Assembly: GCA_026225475.1 (NCBI GenBank)
Contig: JAMFSU010000008.1
Location: 1-37,681, forward strand
DNA length: 37,681 nucleotides
Source of the DNA: Duganella sp.
GTDB lineage: Bacteria > Pseudomonadota > Gammaproteobacteria > Burkholderiales > Burkholderiaceae_D
Reading direction: 5' to 3'
The translations under genes were made by a program, and so were the position numbers. The notes under the pieces are model-generated. The model saw nothing but the letters and a program-made list of their open reading frames with translations. It did no database searches and was not told the DNA's origin. This document shows positions 1-6,533 of the stretch, one piece after another (within the stretch, counting starts at the first letter, position 1; each line of letters opens with the position of its first letter).

Positions 1-124
1 CGGGAACCCCGCAGGGGCGACGTAGTAGCGGTCGCCTTTCTTTGCTTACTTATCTTTGGGCGAGACCAAAGAAAGTGAGCGGCTGCCGGGCCGCCCCCGG
101 CTAGGTCGTCCGAAGAAAACAAAG
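1..124. repeat. Dispersed structured repeat, left copy (inverted relative to right end)
   Basis: This stretch matches the reverse complement of 37386-37509 with only three differences (positions 12, 105 and 106). It contains three potential hairpins: a CCCC/GGGG arm pair around 7-17, a perfect 9-bp inverted repeat 36-44 with 67-75 (with an alternative pairing 54-59 with 66-71), and 85-90 with 96-101. The element begins at or before base 1, so it is cut by the window edge. It has no plausible gene; the open frame at 56-241 is just the repeat read through. Confidence 0.85.
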
Positions 125-303
125 ACTCAACGACGCACTGAGGTACCCGGCAAGGTAGTCCGAAGAGAACAAAGATTCAACGACGCACTGAGGTACCCGG
201 CAAGGTCGTCCGAAGAAAACAAAGACTCAACTACACACTGAGGTACCCGGCAAGGTCGACCGAAGAAAAAAAATGCAACTACGCAGTGAGGTGAGCGGCT
301 GCC
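104..303. repeat. 50-bp tandem repeat array, about four units
   Basis: Units start at 104, 154, 204 and 254, exactly 50 bp apart. The first three differ by only a few substitutions. The fourth is degenerate in its second half and runs into a copy of the GTGAGCGGCTGCCGGG segment of the dispersed repeat (291-306, compare 75-90). The unit begins with the same CGTCCGAAGAAAACAAAG tail that ends the dispersed element, so the array looks like expansion of that tail. It lies 27 bp beyond the stop codon of the pilin gene. Confidence 0.85.
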
Positions 304-329
304 GGGCATTGCACAGTGGCAGCGGTAAT

Positions 330-827
330 TTAGTAAGTCAGTGTGACAGTGACTGTGTCGGTATAGACGCCGGCCAGTGGTGTTTGTGCGCTGGCAATGC
401 GGCCATAGACTGTCAGGTTCTGGACCAGACCGTTACCGGTACCGGCTTGTGTGTCAGTGCCGATGGTCGAACCCCAGTTGCTGGTGCGGCTCGAATCGCG
501 GTAGAGCGCGTAGTTCAGGTTGCCACCCAGGGAACCGGTCAATTTGCGCACGCTGGTGGTCGCGCCAGTACCCGCACCGGCATCCAGGCCGATGGTGTAA
601 GACGTGCCGTTGGTGCAGACCACCGCGATGTTGCCGGTTTGATCGACTTGCGAAGAGGTATAGTTGCCGAAGGCGATGGTGGAGCCCACTACGGTGCAGG
701 AAGCCAGCACAGTGGCGGTGATCACCAGTGAGCCGGTTGCAGTGGCAGCCATGACTGGTGCGCTGGAAGCTATCATGGCAGCAGCAAGAGTGGCACAGAG
801 GATGCGGTTTTTCTTCGATGTGAACAT
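330..827 (-). CDS. Spore coat U (SCPU)/Csu-type archaic pilin subunit
   Basis: This encodes a 165-residue secreted protein of the spore coat protein U domain family, the subunits of archaic chaperone-usher pili such as CsuA/B. The sequence shows a signal peptide with probable cleavage after VMA (residue 27). The mature part is rich in Gly, Thr and Ser, has two cysteines (44 and 71) placed for the family disulfide, and ends in an alternating TDTVTVTLTY strand typical of pilins completed by donor-strand exchange. A clear AAGGAGA ribosome site precedes the ATG. No chaperone, usher or tip-adhesin gene is next to it: repeats follow downstream and a methyltransferase lies upstream. It is either an orphan subunit or the rest lies outside the window. 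Confidence 0.87.
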   Translation of the reverse strand: MFTSKKNRILCATLAAAMIASSAPVMAATATGSLVITATVLASCTVVGSTIAFGNYTSSQVDQTGNIAVVCTNGTSYTIGLDAGAGTGATTSVRKLTGSLGGNLNYALYRDSSRTSNWGSTIGTDTQAGTGNGLVQNLTVYGRIASAQTPLAGVYTDTVTVTLTY

Positions 828-904
828 GACAATCTCTCCTTGAACCCGACCGGTTTATCTTCGCGCCATCACGAAGATTTCAATGTGGCTGGGTACAGGT
901 GAAC

Positions 905-949
905 TGTACGTTTTTGTACATACTTGAAAGTATCGGGAGTTTCCTGAAT
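905..949 (-). promoter_or_regulatory. Putative regulatory region upstream of the pilin gene
   Basis: The 828-1089 gap between pilin and methyltransferase has no gene. It contains an inverted repeat TGTAC-N6-GTACA (905-920). Next to it, 917-949 resembles 18487-18518 upstream of a chemoreceptor gene: 23 of 31 bases match without gaps, including shared TACATACT and TTCCTGA blocks. The TTCCTGA block is about 120 bp before the pilin start and 116 bp before the chemoreceptor start. It could be a promoter or operator. I do not recognise the binding protein. Confidence 0.35.
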
Positions 950-1089
950 AGTGCATTTATTGCATCGGGAAATCCCTTAAAAGCTTGTTTTTTTTGCATT
1001 TGGACAGCGCAAGCAGGGCTTGGAAGCTGCTTTTTACGACTGCGGTGCTGGTTGCCGGATGTGCGCCGGCAACGCTAGTGGTGGCAGGT

Positions 1090-1707
1090 TCAGGCGGCGA
1101 AACGGCTGATTTCAATACCTGTGCCGACCGGCAGCATGACGCTGGTGATGTGTGCCTTGCCGGCGATGGCCTGACGATAGGCGCGCGCCTCTTCACCGCC
1201 AGGCCGGATCATGTTGTCGGCGACGATGATGGCGCCTGGATTGAGCTTGGGATAGAACGCCTCCAGGCAGGGAATATATAAATCTTTCCATAGGTCGAGC
1301 AGCACAAAGTCGAAGTTGCCGGGCAGGCTGGCAATCATTTGTACCGCATCGCCAATCCTGAAATCGATGACATCGGCCAGACCAGCCCGTTGCGCCATGT
1401 CGCGTGCAAATGCGGCCTTGTAGTCGTGCATTTCGATGGTGGTGACATGGCCGCCGGCCGCGCGTGCTGCTTCGGCCAGCCAGATGCCGGAATAGCCATA
1501 TGAGGTGCCCAGTTCCAGAATGCGCGGCGCAGTCAGGCTTTTGACGAGAATGTTCATCAACTGCCCGGTCTGCGGTCCGACGGCGCGCATCCAGGTATCA
1601 GGACCGCCGTCACGTTCACGCATATGCGGTCCTTTTTGGCGTTCCTCTTTTTCCTTCGCCAGCAGTGTGTGATAGGTCTCCAGTACTGCGCTTACTTGTT
1701 GCTCCAT
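1090..1707 (-). CDS. SAM-dependent O-methyltransferase (COMT-like, family 3)
   Basis: This encodes a 205-residue class I methyltransferase of the small catechol/caffeoyl-CoA O-methyltransferase group, which transfers a methyl group from S-adenosylmethionine to a hydroxyl of a small molecule, usually with a divalent metal. Motif I is ILELGTSYGYSG at 63-74, the acidic loop after strand 2 is TTIEMHD (89-95), and the metal/SAM segment is FVLLDLWKD (134-142, D138) with ADNM at 163-166. The length is normal and the frame is intact. A GGAGGA site precedes the ATG. It is alone between the pilin gene and a gene remnant, so context says nothing about its substrate. Confidence 0.88.
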   Translation of the reverse strand: MEQQVSAVLETYHTLLAKEKEERQKGPHMRERDGGPDTWMRAVGPQTGQLMNILVKSLTAPRILELGTSYGYSGIWLAEAARAAGGHVTTIEMHDYKAAFARDMAQRAGLADVIDFRIGDAVQMIASLPGNFDFVLLDLWKDLYIPCLEAFYPKLNPGAIIVADNMIRPGGEEARAYRQAIAGKAHITSVMLPVGTGIEISRFAA

Positions 1708-1840
1708 AGCATCCTCCGGTCTGGAATTAGTGCGACAGCGATCCGTCTCTGTAACGGTAGCCCGCCATCGCAGCAGTCAACTGGCATGATAACGGCGCGC
1801 CGCCGATCCGGCTGGCTTCCAGCGATTTGGTAACACTAAC

Positions 1841-2065
1841 TTAACGCGTCACAGTGACCTTGAGCGTACTCAGTTCAGTCTGGCTGTTGCCGCTGGTACT
1901 GCTGCCACCGATCTCGTTGCCTCCCCATTGGAAGGGGATACGCAACACCGAACGGCCACTTTGTTCGCGTGCGACTTCGACTGTTAGAAAATATTTTCCG
2001 GCAAGCAATTGCGCCGGCGTGGCCACGGCGGCTTGTGTTGCACGGTTGCGGTACCTGCTTTGCAT
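1841..2065 (-). pseudogene. C-terminal remnant of a DUF2271 periplasmic protein
   Basis: The readable frame holds about 55 residues resembling the C-terminus of DUF2271 proteins: LAGKYFLTVEVAREQSGR, then a run leading to IPFQW and a final beta-strand-like TELSTLKVTVT. Family members are usually about 160-180 residues with a signal peptide, and occur with PepSY-domain proteins and ApbE-type flavin transferases. Here the N-terminal two thirds, including the signal peptide and tryptophan-rich centre, are absent; other frames upstream are broken and unrecognisable. The ATG at 2065 is probably not a true start. I read this as a decayed gene cut from its 5' side; a very short real protein is the alternative. 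Confidence 0.5.
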
Positions 2066-2210
2066 GCTGGGGGACCGTAAGCGTACTCACGGCGGCATCC
2101 GCAGCAAGCTTTACAATAGCCAGGCAAGGGCCGAGAGTGCTTCGCGCTTGGTAATAGTTTCGTGGACTTGCTTGATGAGCAGAACCACGGCATTGATAAA
2201 AAAGGAAACC

Positions 2211-2969
2211 ATGCAATTGAGTTCCCCGCGCGGCGCGGCACGCGTTGCTTTAATCACAGGTTCGACTTCCGGTATTGGTGCCGCCATTGCACGCCGGCTG
2301 GTTGCCGACGGCTTTGCTGTGGTGCTGCATTCACGCAGTTCAGTCGATGCCGGTCAGGCGATGGCGGCCGAGCTGGTACAGGCAACCTATCTACAAGCCG
2401 ATCTCGCGCTGGAGACCGAGCGAGTCCGTTTGATGGAGACGGCAATCGCGCATTGGGGACGCCTCGATGTATTGGTCAACAATGCGGGAATCAGTCGCAT
2501 GATTGCGCATGCTGATCTGGCCGCTGCCACCCCGGCGATCTGGCAAGAATTGAACGAAGTCAATGTAGTGGCGCCATTCCATCTGGTCACCTTGGCCGAA
2601 GCAGCCTTGCGTGAAGCGGCACGACATGGTCATCCCGGTTGCGTGATCAATATCAGTTCGCATGCCGGCGTGCGACCGAAGGGCGCGTCGATTCCCTATG
2701 CCGCCAGCAAGGCGGCACTCAATCATGTCACGCGTTTGCTGGCCTTGTCGCTGGCACCGGCCATCCGCGTCAATGCAGTCGCACCCGGCCTGGTCGATAC
2801 ACCCTTGACGGCGCAGTGGACTGCTGCGCAGGCGTTGTGGAAAAGTCGCGCCCCCATGCAGCGTGCGGCGCAACCCGAGGATATCGCACAGGTGGTCGCG
2901 ATGCTGGTGGCCTCCGATTATCTGACCGGCGAAATTCTCATGTCCGATGGCGGACTCAATCTCACTTGA
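2211..2969 (+). CDS. Short-chain dehydrogenase/reductase (SDR), FabG-like
   Basis: This encodes a 252-residue classical SDR, a cytosolic NAD(P)-dependent oxidoreductase. The cofactor motif TGSTSGIG is at 16-23, NNAG at 90-93, the catalytic Asn at about 118 (NEVNVV), Ser at 149/150 (NISS), and Tyr163 and Lys167 in YAASK. The C-terminal SDGG motif is present. The reading frame is open far upstream to 1854, but the ATG at 2211 follows an AAAGGAA ribosome site and gives the normal family N-terminus, so I use it. The substrate is unknown. The downstream neighbour is a TetR-type regulator in the same direction after about 230 bp, so a shared operon is uncertain. Confidence 0.88.
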   Translation: MQLSSPRGAARVALITGSTSGIGAAIARRLVADGFAVVLHSRSSVDAGQAMAAELVQATYLQADLALETERVRLMETAIAHWGRLDVLVNNAGISRMIAHADLAAATPAIWQELNEVNVVAPFHLVTLAEAALREAARHGHPGCVINISSHAGVRPKGASIPYAASKAALNHVTRLLALSLAPAIRVNAVAPGLVDTPLTAQWTAAQALWKSRAPMQRAAQPEDIAQVVAMLVASDYLTGEILMSDGGLNLT

Positions 2970-3198
2970 CGGACATTGTCAGTGCAAAATTGCCGGCACG
3001 AAGACGTACATGCGCGGTCCTTGAGCAACATCGCGCAGACGATGCGGCAGTGCTGACCACGGTCGAGGTCCTGCGCCGCGTAGAGAAAAACAGACCCTAA
3101 GGACTGTTTTTGATACCATGCTGGCTTGTCGCTGACATCCGGCCGGCTGGGAAGCCGTAGCCGGGCCAAGGCTAAGCTCTTCTTTTTTTAAGTACACA

Positions 3199-3783
3199 AT
3201 GGATAACAACAGCCGCTCGGAACGCACCCGCAGTCTCGTCATTGACGCTGCACTGGCCATCATTGCGCGCGATGGTCCGGCGCGCTTGACGCTGGACGCA
3301 ATTGCCCGTGAAGCCGGGATTAGCAAGGGCGCACTGACGCATCAGTTCAACAACAAGACGGCTGTGATCAAGGCACTCTTGGAAAATCAGGTCGACTATT
3401 TCCACAAGTTTTCCCAAGACTATCTGGCCGCGCATGCCGGTACGTCGTCGGAACCGAATCTGGCCGCGCGCATTGCCGTTTCACGCGAGGCGATTGCGCA
3501 AGAGAAGTCGGCAGAGGTGACTTGTGCCATCCTCGGCGTCATCGGTGAAGCGCCCGAATTGATGTCGGTCTTTCGTGATATCGACGTCAAGGAGCGCGAA
3601 GCCATCCGTGCCGAGGCGACCGATCCCGACATGGCAATGCTGCGCTGGTTTGCCGCGCAGGGCATGCATTTGTCCTCGTTGTTCGGGATCGGGCGCCTGA
3701 GTAATGAAGACCGCGACCGCCTGTTCGCGCGTCTGGCTGATAGCAGTCAATGGTCTAGCCTGCCGCGCAACGATCAGTCTTGA
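3199..3783 (+). CDS. TetR/AcrR family transcriptional regulator
   Basis: This encodes a 194-residue regulator with the N-terminal TetR helix-turn-helix (about residues 8-55, core LTLDAIAREAGISKGALTHQ). The variable all-alpha C-terminal half would bind the inducer. The tail LSSLFGIGRLSNEDRDRLFARL resembles the alpha-helical C-terminal domain often annotated on small TetR regulators of efflux or stress genes. No strong ribosome site precedes the ATG, so translation may be weak or leaderless. An almost perfect 22-bp palindrome at 3960-3981, 176 bp beyond its stop codon, is a plausible operator and would put the two downstream lipoprotein genes under its control. That link is inference. Confidence 0.88.
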   Translation: MDNNSRSERTRSLVIDAALAIIARDGPARLTLDAIAREAGISKGALTHQFNNKTAVIKALLENQVDYFHKFSQDYLAAHAGTSSEPNLAARIAVSREAIAQEKSAEVTCAILGVIGEAPELMSVFRDIDVKEREAIRAEATDPDMAMLRWFAAQGMHLSSLFGIGRLSNEDRDRLFARLADSSQWSSLPRNDQS

Positions 3784-3959
3784 TCCCATTCCGACAGGCG
3801 TATCCGCCTGTCACCGGCGCGGCGCGCTGCTGCCGCTCTTTCCCGCATCCTCCGACAAGCCAATCACGTAAGCCATCTTTGCATCGAACTGCCAGCGCAC
3901 CTTGCTTGGTTTCTTCGAGGCAAGTACAGGCCTATTTCTGGGTATGATGTAAATTTGAA

Positions 3960-3981
3960 ACAAACCGACTAGGCGGTTTGT
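3960..3981. promoter_or_regulatory. Palindromic operator, probable TetR-type site
   Basis: ACAAACCG-ACTAGG-CGGTTTGT reads the same on both strands except for one base pair beside the central CTAG. Size and symmetry fit a TetR-family dimer site. It overlaps the candidate -35 element (TTGTAA, 3978-3983) of the promoter facing the lipoprotein genes, so bound protein should repress them. I saw no second copy close to the tetR start, so autoregulation is not evident. Confidence 0.6.
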
Positions 3982-4005
3982 AAAATGACTGATTGATGCT
4001 ATATT
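3978..4005 (+). promoter_or_regulatory. Candidate sigma-70 promoter for the lipoprotein genes
   Basis: TTGTAA (3978-3983), a 16-bp spacer and TATATT (4000-4005) form a reasonable housekeeping promoter about 117 bp ahead of the DUF3313 lipoprotein start. Its -35 box lies in the right arm of the 3960-3981 palindrome. Confidence 0.4.
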
Positions 4006-4122
4006 CCTCTCCAACGTCAGCGCAGATCAATGCGTTGATAGTCAATGCCATGGCGGCTTGCCACTGGTTCATCGATTTTCGTCGGGCAATTTTTATTGCC
4101 TTAAAAACAAGAGGAAAAAGTC

Positions 4123-4788
4123 ATGTCAGTACTCGTCACGACCGGCCGCACGGCCATCTTTGCGATCATCTGTATCGTACTTAGCGCCTGCAGCACCGTC
4201 GAGCCGGTTGCCTATTCGGGGATTTCGTCTTCGGGCCAACTGGCACCAAACTGGCAAGACAAGTCAGGTCGCGTGCCGTTCAGCTATGCGCCCAAGGTCA
4301 ACTGGCATCAATACAACGCAGTGATCATCGATCCCGTGGTGATCTACCGTGGCCCGGATCAGCAGTTCAATGACATGTCCGAGCAAGACAAGCAAGAACT
4401 TGGCGACTATATGCGGTTGCGTTTCATGAAGCGCTTGCAAGGTCGCTTTGCGATTGCGGCAACGACGTCCAAGACCACCTTGCGCGTACAGTTGACGCTG
4501 ACTGGCGCGAAAACCACGATGCCGGTACTGGGCACGCTGTCGCGCTTTGATCTGGCTGGCGGCATCTACAACGGGGTGCAAACCGCGCGTGACCGCGAAG
4601 GTACGCTGACCGGCTCAGTCATGTATGCGGTGGAAATCTACGACGCCACCAGCAATCACCTGCTACATGCCTATGTCACCAAGCAATACCCAAGTCCCTG
4701 GAATATCAGTGCCAGTATCGGTGCGCTGGCGGCATCCAAAGCCGGTATCGACAATGGCGCAGAGGAACTGTACGCAGAGTTGAAGTGA
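4123..4788 (+). CDS. DUF3313 family lipoprotein
   Basis: This encodes a 221-residue envelope lipoprotein. A short hydrophobic signal ends in the lipobox LSAC with Cys23 as the lipidated residue; Ser24 after it gives no inner-membrane retention signal, so the outer membrane is likely. The mature part has DUF3313 features: YSGISSSGQLAP near the start, then a tyrosine/asparagine-rich stretch with YNAVIIDPVVIYRGPDQQF, and a conserved later half. The family has no known biochemical role. It is followed at 131 bp by a PqiC-type lipoprotein in the same direction, and preceded by a palindromic operator and promoter, suggesting regulated expression of the pair. Confidence 0.83.
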   Translation: MSVLVTTGRTAIFAIICIVLSACSTVEPVAYSGISSSGQLAPNWQDKSGRVPFSYAPKVNWHQYNAVIIDPVVIYRGPDQQFNDMSEQDKQELGDYMRLRFMKRLQGRFAIAATTSKTTLRVQLTLTGAKTTMPVLGTLSRFDLAGGIYNGVQTARDREGTLTGSVMYAVEIYDATSNHLLHAYVTKQYPSPWNISASIGALAASKAGIDNGAEELYAELK

Positions 4789-4919
4789 CGCTCTGAAAAG
4801 CGCGTCCACTGTGGAGGATGCGCTCGATTGTCGTGGCCAGAGACCAAAAAAATGTCCGCATCCGACTATTTCACGTGCACTCATCCGCGGCAGAACCAAT
4901 ACCCAAGACAAGGACCATC

Positions 4920-5534
4920 ATGATCAAGCAAATTAGCGGGTTCGCCCTGACGGCGCCATTGATGGCGGGCGTCTTGTTTCTGAGTGGCTGCGCGGCACCA
5001 CCACAGCGCTACTACACATTGGCGCTACGACCATCGGCCAGCACCAGCGGTGCCTTGCAGCGCTTACAAAAAAATCAGCAACCGTTGCGCATCGAAGTCA
5101 TGCCAGTGCGCGTGCCGGAGCGTCTCAATCGGAGCAATCTGGTGGTGAGCAACAGCGATGGCACGCTCACGATGTTGGAGCAGGATCGCTGGTCGGCGTC
5201 GCTGCCGGATGAATTGCGCGACGCCATGTCGCAACAATTGCAAGCCGATCTGGGCGCAATCGATACCTACCGTCAGGGCGGTTCAGCGGCAGGGCGCTGG
5301 TATCGCATCAGCGTGGAAGTGGTGCAACTCGATGCGGCACCGGGCCAGCACATCGACGCCGTGTTCAACTGGACGGTGTTGCCGCTGCCGGGTGGCACCA
5401 GCAGCTTCGGTCGCAGCACTATCTCGCTGCCGGTGGGTACGCAGGTCGGCAGTGTCGTGGCCGCCTATCAGGATGCACTGGCCAGCAGTGCCGCCGATAT
5501 TGCCGAGGCAGTCAGGGCCAGCGTGGAGAAGTAA
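4920..5534 (+). CDS. PqiC/ABC-type transport auxiliary lipoprotein (DUF330)
   Basis: This encodes a 204-residue lipoprotein with lipobox LSGC (Cys24), followed by the family start PPQRYYTLAL, then a conserved IEVMPVRVPERLNRSNLVV segment and the DRWSASLPDELRDAM motif typical of PqiC/YmbA. In known PqiABC systems this outer-membrane lipoprotein partners an MCE-domain tunnel protein (PqiB) in lipid trafficking. No PqiA or PqiB gene is in the window, so it is an orphan here, paired only with the DUF3313 lipoprotein. The frame is open upstream from 4818, but the ATG at 4920 has an AAGGA site and begins the signal peptide. The stop is followed immediately by the convergent EAL gene. Confidence 0.87.
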   Translation: MIKQISGFALTAPLMAGVLFLSGCAAPPQRYYTLALRPSASTSGALQRLQKNQQPLRIEVMPVRVPERLNRSNLVVSNSDGTLTMLEQDRWSASLPDELRDAMSQQLQADLGAIDTYRQGGSAAGRWYRISVEVVQLDAAPGQHIDAVFNWTVLPLPGGTSSFGRSTISLPVGTQVGSVVAAYQDALASSAADIAEAVRASVEK

Positions 5535-6320
5535 TCAGAGCCACGCACTGTCTGGCACATCCGCCAGCGCTTGAAAGGCCGGTTTGGCGAACCAGTACCC
5601 CTGCATCAAATCAATGCCTATGCTGGTCAGGAAATCACGTTCACCACGCGTTTCTATGCCCTCGGCCAGTACCCGCACATTCAGGCGCTGGCACATCTCA
5701 GCGATGCCGGTGACGATTACCTGACGCGGTGCATGCTGATCGATATTGCGCACCAGATCCATATCGATCTTGATCAAATCGGGTTGGTATTCCGCCAGCA
5801 GATTCAGGCCCGCATAACCGGCGCCGAAATCGTCAATGGCAGTATGAAATCCAAACCGGTGGTATTCCTTGAAGATGTTGACCAGATGCGCGCGATCCTT
5901 GACGTGTTCGCCTTCGGTGACTTCAAAGATGATCTTTTCGATGGGAAAGTGATATCGCTGGGCCGCCGCAAAGGTACTGCGAATGCAGACCTCCGGCCGA
6001 TACACCGCATTCGGCAAAAAGTTGATCGACAACATGCAGGTCATGCCCAGACGGGCTGCGCCTTCGACCGCCTTGACGCGACAGGCCTGATCGAAGCGGT
6101 AGCGATTGTGGTCGTCCACCTGCGCCAGCACGCTGGCAGCCGACTCGCCATGGGGACCCCGCACCAGCGCTTCATGGGCATAGATCGTGCGGGTTGAAAA
6201 TTCCACAATCGGTTGATAGGCAAACGTGAAGTCAATGTCGATGGCGCTGCTGCTGCAACCGCCGCATTTGTCTGATGCATCGTCGTTGTCGCCAGAGGCT
6301 TCGGAATGGATGGGGATCAT
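5535..6320 (-). CDS. EAL-domain c-di-GMP phosphodiesterase
   Basis: This encodes a 261-residue soluble protein made almost entirely of an EAL domain, which hydrolyses cyclic di-GMP to pGpG. Catalytic and metal residues are all visible: E50 in HEALVRG, N100 in SINFLPN, E133 in FEVTEGE, D163-D164 in IDDFGAG, K184 in LIKIDM, E220 in AEGIET and Q240. It should therefore be active. The N-terminal 30 residues carry a CGGC cluster (19-22) that could sense metal or redox state. The frame is open to 6551, but that start lies within the divergent pyrB-like gene; I chose the ATG at 6320, although it lacks a good ribosome site. No sensory domain is present, so regulation may come from a partner or from the cysteine segment. 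Confidence 0.85.
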   Translation of the reverse strand: MIPIHSEASGDNDDASDKCGGCSSSAIDIDFTFAYQPIVEFSTRTIYAHEALVRGPHGESAASVLAQVDDHNRYRFDQACRVKAVEGAARLGMTCMLSINFLPNAVYRPEVCIRSTFAAAQRYHFPIEKIIFEVTEGEHVKDRAHLVNIFKEYHRFGFHTAIDDFGAGYAGLNLLAEYQPDLIKIDMDLVRNIDQHAPRQVIVTGIAEMCQRLNVRVLAEGIETRGERDFLTSIGIDLMQGYWFAKPAFQALADVPDSAWL

Positions 6321-6533
6321 GGAACGGCAATCAAAAAGAAAAATAAGGTGTTGGTGCTGACCGGGCGGCTCTGGATACGCTGCATCTGCGTATAGCGCAG
6401 CAAGTGCGTGACGGGTTGATAACCCCTCACCGCTGTCTAGCGTAGAACAAAGTTGACGCAAAGTGTAGGTAATTCTGTAGATAATTTTGGGTATGCAGTA
6501 AAATAATTCGCATTGCGTATAGTTGAGGTGAAT
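6321..6533. promoter_or_regulatory. Divergent intergenic region, EAL gene / ATCase
   Basis: This 213-bp AT-rich gap should carry both divergent promoters. On the plus strand TTGACG at 6453-6458 is a good -35 element, but the best -10 (TAGATA, 6478-6483) has a 19-bp spacer, so the promoter is weak or activator-dependent. A GAGGTG ribosome site precedes the ATG at 6534. I see no attenuator or leader peptide of the kind that controls pyrimidine genes. Confidence 0.35.

Larger units (their letters stand above)
3784..4122. other. Intergenic region with hairpin, operator and promoter
   Basis: This is a 339-bp gap without a convincing gene. At 3793-3812 there is a perfect 8-bp stem with a TATC loop just after the TetR stop; it has no T-run, so terminator function is doubtful. 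The rest holds the palindrome at 3960-3981 and a candidate promoter at 3978-4005. A 67-codon open frame on the minus strand (3811-4014) runs through the palindrome and resembles nothing I know. Confidence 0.6.

Noticed and set aside
104..303. Possible CRISPR array
   Set aside because: The 50-bp units are directly abutting with no unique spacers, and no cas gene is present.
957..1196. Minus-strand open frame across the end of the methyltransferase gene
   Set aside because: It overlaps the methyltransferase in another frame and has no recognisable content.
1854..2210. Long N-terminal extension of the SDR
   Set aside because: The extension is low-quality sequence antisense to the DUF2271 remnant; the SDR has a good start with ribosome site at 2211.
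3811..4014. Minus-strand 67-codon open frame
   Set aside because: It runs through the palindromic operator, has no family resemblance and no ribosome site.
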